Origin: Tetraselmis striata
Lineage: Eukaryota; Chlorophyta; Chlorodendrophyceae; Chlorodendrales; Chlorodendraceae
Reading direction: 5' to 3'
Length of the DNA: 64,000 nt
Assembly: GCA_006384855.1 (NCBI GenBank)
Contig: VCJN01003541.1
Coordinates: forward strand, 94,553 to 158,552
This document shows, one piece after another, positions 59,101-64,000 of this stretch (its first letter is position 1; each line of letters starts with the position of its first letter). The notes beneath the pieces are model-generated. The model searched no databases and had not been told where the DNA came from. It saw only the letters and a program-made list of their open reading frames with translations. The position numbers and the translations under genes are program-made.

Positions 59101-61272
59101 TAAATAGCGATGTGGTCGACATATGTACGCGGGCCACATTCCGCCCATATGGAGGGATACATATCGGGGCTATCGGCTGTAGCGGGTACTTCTGCGACTC
59201 GCGACGGCGCGACGTCAACGCACATGAATTATAAAGCATTTCTCAGCTGCACCGTCTTACATGGTTTCGGAGCAGCAGGAACTGTACATGCTCCGAAACC
59301 AAAATAATCGTCGCTATTTCTTATTAATGTTATCATTTTAATTATATGCTGCCACTTTATTTATTCAAACTACGAGCAGTCGAAACTCGCCCCAGATATA
59401 CTATCCCACAATACTCTCCCTAAACTCCTGACCGCGAGCAAATCCATTGCGGTATGCGACATGCAATCTGGCAGCCCAAGGAGCGCCTCCAGCGGGTAGT
59501 GGGGCGCGTCTGATATGGCGCCTCCATCATGCCGGCAGGCGGACGACCCAGCGGCCGGCTGGAACATGTACCGCGGCCTGGCGCCTGTGGTGAAGGCGGC
59601 GCTCACGGCGGCGCTGTACCCGCATGTGGCGGTGATGGACGAGTCGGCCGGCAGCTCGCGGCGCCCCTCGTGGCAGGACGGCGGGCAGGAGGTGGCGCTG
59701 CACCCGCAGTCCGTCAACCACATGCTGGACGCCTCCGCCTTCCTGCGCCCGTACGTGGTCTACCTTGAGAAGGTGCGCCCACCCGCCCGCCACGCCACAC
59801 ACCACCCAACAGGAGCAGTGCAGTACTGGAAAGAGTGTGCCATCCGAGCGCTGACGTGCCTGTGGGCGGCCGCAGATGCGCACCACCCGCGTGTTCCTGC
59901 GCGACGTGAGCGTGGTCAGCCCCATGGCGCTGCTGCTGTTTGGGGGAGAGCTGCAGGTCCCCCCCCGCCCCCCCCCCCCAGCCAACCTCCACCGCCACGT
60001 TTTCGTGGCTACCTACATGCCATCAACCATGCTCCGATCTTGCCATCCTATCACTAAGCTAATGGAGCATAATACTGCGTTTGTATAAGGTGGTGATTGG
60101 CGGCGGTAATGTGTCCACTTTAGTCATCAGCAACCGATGGAGAAGTCGGCTCTTGCCCTTGCTCAAAAGGGTGGTTCATTGCAGAGAGGGCCGGCAGCGT
60201 GTCGGGGTCGACGTCGGTACCGGGGTACCCCTCATAGGAGGCGCCGTCCGTGTCACACACACGACATGGCTGTGGTGGACCGTCTGGCGTCGCTGATGCA
60301 GGGACACACACATCAACATCAATGTCGGGGTCGACGTCGGTACCGGGGTACCCCTCATAGGAGGCGCCGTCCGTGTCACGCACACGACATGGCTGTGGTG
60401 GACCGTCTGGCGTCGCTGATGCAGGGACACACACATCAACATCAATGTCGGGGTCGACGTCGGTACCGGGGTACCCCTCATAGGAGGCGCCGTCCGTGTC
60501 ACGCACACGACATGGCTGTGGTGGACCGTCTGGCGTCGCTGATGCAGGGACACACACGTCAACGCGTTGAGGGCTTTTGTGGTTCGAAGCAAATACCGAT
60601 GCAAATGCGGCCACTCACCTCGCGCATCAACGGGTGTATGTGGCTAGGGGTGCTGACGCACTCATAAGAACCCCTATTATAGGCCCTCGGGTTGGGTTTG
60701 CGTGTAACCTATAAGAATGTTCGCGATCGTTCCGCCATAGGTTGATCTGCGTTTGACTTCTGGCAGGCAGGGTACTTCTCGTTCGCAGGTTTCTAAGTAC
60801 CGCATCGGCGCCCACACACTAGTACACTCTTAGCGGCTTTTATTAGCGGATTTTAATGAGTCGCTGAATCCTTACTAGGGGTGGACTTGTTGGTACTCGC
60901 CCTTTTGTAGTTCACACGAGCAGACGCGTGCAGATGCGACGTGGCTGCGATCCTGCGCGTCATCGTAGCTGAGACGTCCCCCGTCTGATGTTCTCGCGTT
61001 CTCACACCTGGTGACTCCTCCGCGGCCGGCTGCCCCGCGTTGCGCAGGTGTCGCACGAGGGCGGCTATGTGCAGATGGGCGGCTGGATCCGGGTGCGCGC
61101 CAGCGCGCAGACGGCGGTGCTGGTGAAGAAGGCGCGCGGCGCGCTGCAGGCCATGCTGCAGAAGCACATCGGCCGCGCGCGCGGCGACCGCTCCGCCACG
61201 GACGCGGAGGTGCGCTCCGCCATCGTGACGCTGCTGGTGGACGAGGAGAAGGAGCGCCTGCGCAGCGCCTAG
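38212..61272 (+). CDS. DHX29/DExH7-type DExH-box ATP-dependent RNA helicase
   Basis: Animal DHX29 unwinds structured 5' UTRs on the 40S subunit; the plant relatives are less known. 28 exons, about 1536 aa: 38212-38466, 38826-38994, 39079-39209, 39304-39519, 40090-40152, 40305-40334, 40495-40650, 40972-41037, 41135-41452, 43157-43384, 43616-43793, 44296-44379, 44653-44772, 44882-44934, 45255-45402, 45985-46296, 47194-47262, 47681-47850, 48052-48123, 49255-49454, 50076-50216, 56559-56710, 57119-57413, 58040-58225, 58695-58954, 59539-59772, 59876-59956, 61048-61272. Seen: a UBA-like segment ([19 protein letters not shown]); acidic linkers; a dsRBD-like region ([20 protein letters not shown]); motifs [53 protein letters not shown] and QRAGRAGRV; winged-helix/ratchet [19 protein letters not shown]; and an OB fold ending EEKERLRSA. 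All junctions agree in phase except a +1 base inside exon 11, and intron 24 is GC-AG. Confidence 0.9.
41453..43156 (+). other. Helicase intron 9 (1.7 kb)
   Basis: Begins with a C-run at about 41465 and holds a G-run near 41687-41702, an AT-rich block (42180-42780) and a family C TIR element. No exon-like sequence found. Confidence 0.6.
42771..42919. mobile_element. Intronic MITE family C, copy in helicase intron 9
   Basis: Begins GGTGCCGACGCAC and ends GCGTCGGCACC. Shares CCTATAAGAGCATTCG-like and GGCAGG(T/G)TCTCATTCGC-like segments with the copies near 56312 and 60649. Confidence 0.6.
46297..47193 (+). other. Helicase intron 16 with AT-rich microsatellite
   Basis: 46450-46920 is dominated by TATATGTA/TATCTATA-type repeats. 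No coding exon recognised. Confidence 0.6.
50844..52066 (-). CDS. TIM21/COA1-like single-span membrane protein, nested antisense in the helicase gene
   Basis: Four exons with agreeing phases: 52066-51951, 51630-51541, 51436-51352 and 51059-50844, 168 aa. Seen: an N-terminal hydrophobic segment (about 9-34, [20 protein letters not shown]), a short helix with [15 protein letters not shown], then a beta-rich part [47 protein letters not shown] and [14 protein letters not shown]. It ends in an acidic Glu/Gly/Cys tail ([12 protein letters not shown]). One membrane span followed by a domain whose strands carry a conserved GP and a Trp/Leu-rich last hairpin is the layout of the TIM21/COA1 (DUF1783-like) superfamily of mitochondrial import or respiratory-assembly proteins. 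That assignment is from pattern only. Gene structure is more certain than function. Introns have C-runs on the gene strand, as in the other genes. Confidence 0.65.
53591..55339 (+). CDS. Major facilitator superfamily transporter, SV2/SVOP-like, intronless and nested in the helicase intron
   Basis: A single 582-codon frame. An in-frame TAG lies directly before the ATG (53588-53590), fixing the upstream limit. The N-terminus (about 70 residues) is Gly/Pro/Ala-rich and cytosolic. About 12 hydrophobic segments follow. MFS signature A is present as [12 protein letters not shown] after the second segment, and [14 protein letters not shown] marks the central loop as in the sugar-porter/SV2/SVOP group. 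A Pro/Ser-rich loop (about 290-310) separates the halves, and the C-terminal tail is acidic ([15 protein letters not shown]). Substrate cannot be told from sequence; organic ions or small metabolites are typical of the group. The lack of introns, where neighbours average one per about 150 bp of coding sequence, suggests retroposition (inference). Confidence 0.88.
   Translation: MATPKQRGDTEGASTSGRQAAAASDGTCSATAAVQPMPGFGRQPPPGAPGPPPAAGDDGDGTGDMEELIDSYGYTWLHGFLFAFLALAGLAPAKEMVTLSLLGPALACHFGLPLGAEGALQAAAFGGALLAGPFYGYLADAAGRKPTIALACLAIALPSAATALAPSFPAAVALRFLVGLGLPFDPVMFTYYLEFLPDGSRGSQVVALTLAWAAGLALEAGVAWAAFTLTPDWRAFALASAAPSILAALLAPLLPESPFFLADRGRSAAAHSVVSRLAAAAGAEPPPPPPPDEAASDSSRPSGPGCCASAVGLPLRGVGEVLAALCSRCGRAWKTIGLTIFTAGLAAATIGLVELSVLLHAVPPLGSSTTGGAQGAVGLDAAVVAGMPSPLYGFVGRTDAGSAALCDPAGGLSLGPRGWEQLLLANLSAMWGVLLACGVIDCLGRRASLGVMLAVSALAASAMLIPGLSLPAANAFLVLARTAAHGGYPILAVYVGDLYAGHLRGFGESLAETSTSLSYMLAPLAVDLLTSQLGLAAAVIAVAGALWLGLVALLLTPGQPSAEEIEEEGAADNAAAGDTTAN
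55872..56188. repeat. (CT)n and (CA)n microsatellites
   Basis: CT runs at 55880-55902 and 56122-56168, followed by CA repeats to 56188, in helicase intron 21. Confidence 0.85.
56312..56480. mobile_element. Intronic MITE family C, degenerate copy in helicase intron 21
   Basis: Begins GGTGCCGGCGCAC. Shares AAGCCTCAAAT(C/T)GGGC with the copy at 42771 and CTGGCAGGCAGGG with the copy at 60649. The right end is eroded. Confidence 0.45.
58226..58694 (+). other. Helicase intron 24, probable GC-AG intron
   Basis: The phase of the next exon (GC TCG GGC) requires a cut after GCCGCTG at 58225, giving a GC donor (GCACGT). The nearby GT (58230) is in the wrong phase. The intron carries a C-run after the donor and many GGCCGAC/TGGTCGA motifs (58290-58450). 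Confidence 0.5.
59257..59302. repeat. Intronic hairpin
   Basis: GGTTTCGGAGCA and its exact complement TGCTCCGAAACC separated by about 14 bases, in helicase intron 25. Confidence 0.7.
60201..60569. repeat. Minisatellite, three copies of a 123-bp unit
   Basis: Units start at 60201, 60324 and 60447, nearly identical, each with GTCGGGGTCGACGTCGGTAC, CGACATGGCTGTGGTGGACC and GATGCAGGGACACACAC. The third unit diverges at its end. The unit is 41 codons long, so frames stay open on both strands, but it lies within helicase intron 27 and shows no exon signals. Confidence 0.9.
60649..60812. mobile_element. Intronic MITE family C, copy in helicase intron 27
   Basis: Begins GGTGCTGACGCACTCATAAG and ends CGCATCGGCGCC. 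Shares CCTATAAGAATGTTCG-like and TCGTTCGCAGG-like segments with the other copies. Confidence 0.5.
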
Positions 61273-61823
61273 CCCGCCCGCGCCCGACTTCGCGACACCC
61301 CACTGTTTTAGTCGGCGTGCCGCCGCCCTGACGAGAAAGCCGCGCTGGCGATGGTGGCGGATCGTTCGGCAATGGCATCGGGGGCGCTGCCCACGTGCGC
61401 GCATGTCAGAACCGCTGCAATCAAGGCGACACGTCTGTCTGTCATGCACATCCGATACTCGCCGCGCCGCGGGAAGAGGACGCGCCCCCCCTGACAGGAG
61501 AGAGAGGCGCTGGCAGTGCGGTGATTGCAGCAGATTGTGGATTCATTGGATTGCTAAGAGGAGAGCACTGCCCGTGTGGGCACATGTCGGCGCACTATCA
61601 ACTGGAATCAATACGAGTCATTTATTATATCGGCTTTTCAAAGTGACATTAAGGTACACGGTTTTAGGGTTTTTGATGATTTGGGGTTTTTCAATCCGCG
61701 AATTAAAAACTTGATTTCATCTAATGTTCCTTGGTTTAAATGGGTCATGGGTTCAAATGTAATTTCCTTGGTTCTTACTCGCCGGCACCCATACTTGATG
61801 CTGCATTACTACATGTCTGTTCA

Positions 61824-61856
<33 letters not shown>

Positions 61857-62069
61857 GGACTCGGAGACTGGGGATCGGCTCATACAGCAGATGCCAAACC
61901 GAGCTGCACAAGCTGTCAACACCACGGGTCAGCTGGGTGCCCGTCAAGCCCACTTTGCAGGGATGAGTGCACATGGAGAGCCAAAAAGGCAGCGAGCCAT
62001 CACGCCCGCGCGTGTCTGAGACTAAAGTTAAAGCTGCATGATGGTTCCCTGCGTTGGGAAGGGCAGCGA
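61273..62069. other. Convergent intergenic region between the helicase and SelU-like genes
   Basis: Contains an AT-richer block (61610-61790) and a G-run (61826-61852). A possible 3' processing signal for the helicase was not identified. No gene recognised. Confidence 0.5.
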
Positions 62070-62172
62070 GGGGCCCAGGGCGCTGCGGGGGAGGGTGGTC
62101 AGCGGTGGCCGGCTCCGCTCGTCGGCGGTTTGCCTCGCCACGCGTCATTTTCCCCTCCACACGCGCGCCCCA
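62070..62172 (-). ncRNA. Candidate SECIS element in the 3' UTR of the SelU-like gene
   Basis: On the minus strand, starting about 70 nt after the stop codon, the sequence has the kink-turn core ATGA (62148-62145) and TGA (62101-62099), an AAA bulge 13 nt after ATGA, and supporting helices. The lower helix is GGAGGG with CCCTCC, plus GGGCGC with GCGCCC further out. Helix II is GCG/CGC, TGGC/GCCA and GGC/GCC. Above the AAA bulge is a mini-stem CCGC/GCGG closing a six-base loop (CGACGA). The mini-stem above the adenosines is the form-2 SECIS layout. Its function would be Sec insertion at the in-frame TGA of the gene just upstream. Folding was done by hand. Confidence 0.7.
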
Positions 62173-62219
62173 CCGCCCGACATGCACAGCCACGCCCGCC
62201 CGGCACTGCCCGGCAGGGC

Positions 62220-63585
62220 CTACGCCAGGTCCGTGATGGCCATGCTCAGCACGTCGTCCAGGTCCGCGTGCGCGCCGGTGGACTTGTCGTAGTGCGAGTA
62301 CAGGCACTCCTCGCCCTGGAAGATGAGCAGCCCGCCTGTGGGGGCGCAGCGGCCGGGAAGGACGCTGTGAGCATGCGCGAGGCGGACGCAGCAGCGCCGC
62401 CAGGCGGTGTCGCAGGTCTGTTTGGTGTTTTTAACTGGTATCTAGGCCGCGCCAAGACAGTGCCCCCCTCCCCCTCCTTGCTCTCCCAATGCTGGGTGGC
62501 ATTCCCTGGTACCTTGCTGCAGGCCCTGCTCCAGCTTGGGCGGGATCCAGGGCTTCCAGCGCGGCAGGATCTGCTTGAGGTCCTGCGCGCCGTCCTTCAG
62601 CAGGCGCTGGTTGATGCTCAGCGGCGTGTCCGCGGTGAAGAAGGTGCGGCCCAGGCCGCGGTAGAAGCCCATCGCGTCGTACGTCACGTTGTCGGGGTCC
62701 GCGAAGATGTGCTGCGCGCCCAGCCCCGTCTCCTCCGCAAACATGCGGCCGCGCTCCGCGGTGCCGATCGAGATGAACACCAGTTTCACGCCCGCCTCCT
62801 CCAGCCTCGGCAAAACTTCTCTTGAGAGCTGCTGCGCCAGCTCCCTGGGGCCGCGGCGGGGGTTAGTAGGGGGGCAAGGGTGAGCGAATCCCTGCAGCCG
62901 CCACGCAATGCTCCCCTGAAGCTCGAAGCAGGTCATCATGTGAACTGGCGAGCAGGCCCTGCTCAGCGGATGGGGGCGCTCACCAACAGAAGAATCAGCC
63001 GAAGCTTCGGCCGAACACGAGCAACGCGCGCTCGTCCTCCTCCCACAGCGCGGTGGTCTGCACGCTGGTGCCGTCCACGGCGCGCAGGATGGTGGTGCCG
63101 CTCAGCCGCTCGTACGGGCTCTTCTCATCGCTGCCCAGCCACGGCACAGCCACGCGCAGCAGGTCAGTGGGCTGGGGGAGGGGGCCGAGTCGGGCTGTAC
63201 TCGTAATTGTGGGGTGCTCGGGTTCACTGGGAGGTTTGGGGGCTTCACGGTAAGCTGGATTTAATTCAAGAGCCGAGACCTAATCAGACACCTTCGGCGG
63301 GGTTGACAAGAAGCGGACCGGCGGAGCACCTGCCAGGGCCCTCGTCAGCAGGCACACGGGCGCGAGGCGTGAGCCGGCTACCGGTCCGCAGGTGCTTTGC
63401 CACGCGCTGCGGGCGCGGCGACAAAAGAGCGCGGCCCACGGGGCTGACGAGAGTGGAGCTGCGCGCGGAACGAGCGACGGGGCGGGGGCGCACGCCGACA
63501 CGGCTAGCGCCCGGCGGCGGTGCAGACCGCGCGGCGGTGGCGTGCGCGGCGGCAAACATAGCAACGGGTGCTCAGTTGTCCCCAC
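62220..63585 (-). CDS. Selenoprotein U-like (SelU/PRXL2C/AAED1) thioredoxin-fold protein with in-frame TGA (Sec)
   Basis: An AhpC/TSA-related redox protein family, in algae and plants often plastid-targeted. Exons with agreeing phases: 63585-63292, 63171-62984, 62844-62513 and 62335-62220, 309 aa if TGA is read. Seen: a long transit-like N-terminus, then WLGSDEKSPYERLSG, EEDERALLVFGRSFG, the codon TGA at 62997-62995, then FFCWELAQQLSREVLPRLEE, AGVKLVFISIG, HIFADPDNVTYDAMGFYRGL, GRTFFTADTP and LQQGGLLIFQGEECLYSHYD, ending DDVLSMAITDLA. TGA falls at the family's redox Cys, making U157-F-F-C160. Homology continues in frame after it and spans two further introns, so it is not a real stop. A SECIS candidate follows the gene. 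Exon 1 is less certain: a second overlapping frame (starting MFAAAHATAARS at 63559) is also transit-like but is out of phase with exon 2. Confidence 0.88.
62995..62997 (-). promoter_or_regulatory. Probable UGA-selenocysteine recoding site
   Basis: The codon sequence GGC TGA TTC TTC TGT TG|G is followed immediately by a GTGAGC donor, so this TGA lies 11 nt upstream of an exon end. Translation as Sec restores the UxxC redox motif of the family. Confidence 0.8.
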
Positions 63586-63589
63586 CCGC

Positions 63590-64000
63590 AGACCCCTGCC
63601 GGTAAAGTGTGGCGACTTAGGCGGTATGTTGGTCTTATTTAGATGCCGAGTGCTCCCTTGCTGATGGCAATTTGGCTGGTGGGGTCGCGCAGCAGCTGTT
63701 GGTGCAAACAGCGCGACGATCCACTACCTGTACCAGAACCGAATTCACACCAGAACCGAGCGCGCGCCTCGAGGACCTGCTGGTGGAGCGCAGCTTGCTG
63801 CTGGCAGCTGCCGAGCGCGCCAATAATTCGCCAATAATAAATATTATGTTAAAAGTAAACTTCGCCAGCACGGGACATATTAGCGTACCCTGTAGCGCTA
63901 ATACTCCCGAGGGCTGTGATCACCGGTGTTTGTGATCCCGATCACGGACACATAGGCGGTGATCGTTCTCTAGACCCGTATCCGAGCCTAATAATAGGCC
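63590..64000. other. Upstream region of the SelU-like gene
   Basis: No core promoter motif recognised. A plus frame at 63672-63838 with the protein-like stretch SARLEDLLVERSLLLAAAER could be a relic or an exon of a gene extending beyond the window, but has no clear splice signals. Confidence 0.3.

Noticed and set aside
60120-60667. Both-strand ORFs over the 123-bp repeats as genes
   Set aside because: Open frames follow from the 41-codon period; there are no splice or start context signals and they lie inside a well-defined intron.
62246-62455. Minus-strand ORF MARPRYQLKT... as an independent gene
   Set aside because: It is an out-of-frame read of the SelU-like last intron and exon.
62997-63585. 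SelU-like gene as a pseudogene truncated by TGA
   Set aside because: Frame, splice phases and family-like residues continue intact for 152 codons after TGA, and a SECIS-like structure follows; a Sec codon explains all of this better. Not fully excluded.
1-64000. Bacterial-type features (operons, Shine-Dalgarno sites, CRISPR, rRNA, tRNA)
   Set aside because: Spliced nuclear genes rule out a prokaryotic reading; no rRNA, tRNA or CRISPR pattern was recognised by eye, though tRNAs could be missed without a scan.

Overview
The window reads as nuclear DNA of a GC-rich eukaryote, most likely a unicellular green alga (inference). Genes are split by many short GT-AG introns, the exons have strong GC bias at third codon positions, and long G/C homopolymers sit in introns and spacers. 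The plant-type gene set (COP9 subunit CSN5, a mini-RNase III with a transit-like leader, a DHX29/DExH7-type helicase, a SelU/PRXL2-like protein) fits an alga. Chlorophyte affinity is not proven.

Layout. 1-0.3 kb: end of an unrecognised minus-strand gene. 0.3-27 kb: a mobile-element graveyard. It holds a decayed PIF/Harbinger element with its terminal inverted repeats (TIRs), two hAT-type non-autonomous elements with 8-bp target duplications, a palindrome-rich nested repeat island, several interspersed repeat families, a broken minus-strand ORF chain, and one apparently intact full-length LINE (22479-26821) with a perfect 12-bp target-site duplication. 27.3-31.5 kb: two genes tail to tail, CSN5 (+) and mini-RNase III (-). 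31.6-38 kb: a Tigger/pogo-like MITE, a decayed DIRS-like retroelement and a LINE 3' relic. 38.2-61.3 kb: one 28-exon DExH-box RNA helicase gene. Its 6.3-kb intron 21 contains two further complete genes, a four-exon antisense TIM21/COA1-like gene and an intronless sense-strand MFS transporter. 62.1-63.6 kb: a minus-strand SelU/AAED1-like thioredoxin-fold gene, convergent with the helicase.

The most interesting object is that last gene. Its splice-consistent reading frame contains an in-frame TGA exactly where the family has its peroxidatic cysteine (U-F-F-C), and about 70-150 nt past the stop codon there is a sequence that folds as a form-2-like SECIS element. It is therefore probably a selenoprotein. 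Other points of note are C-homopolymers placed just after 5' splice sites on the sense strand, a one-base frameshift in helicase exon 11, a probable GC-AG intron, a 56-bp perfect palindrome, and a small TIR element family found in introns.

Exon boundaries were worked out by hand from splice consensus, phase agreement and family resemblance; no search or transcript data were available.
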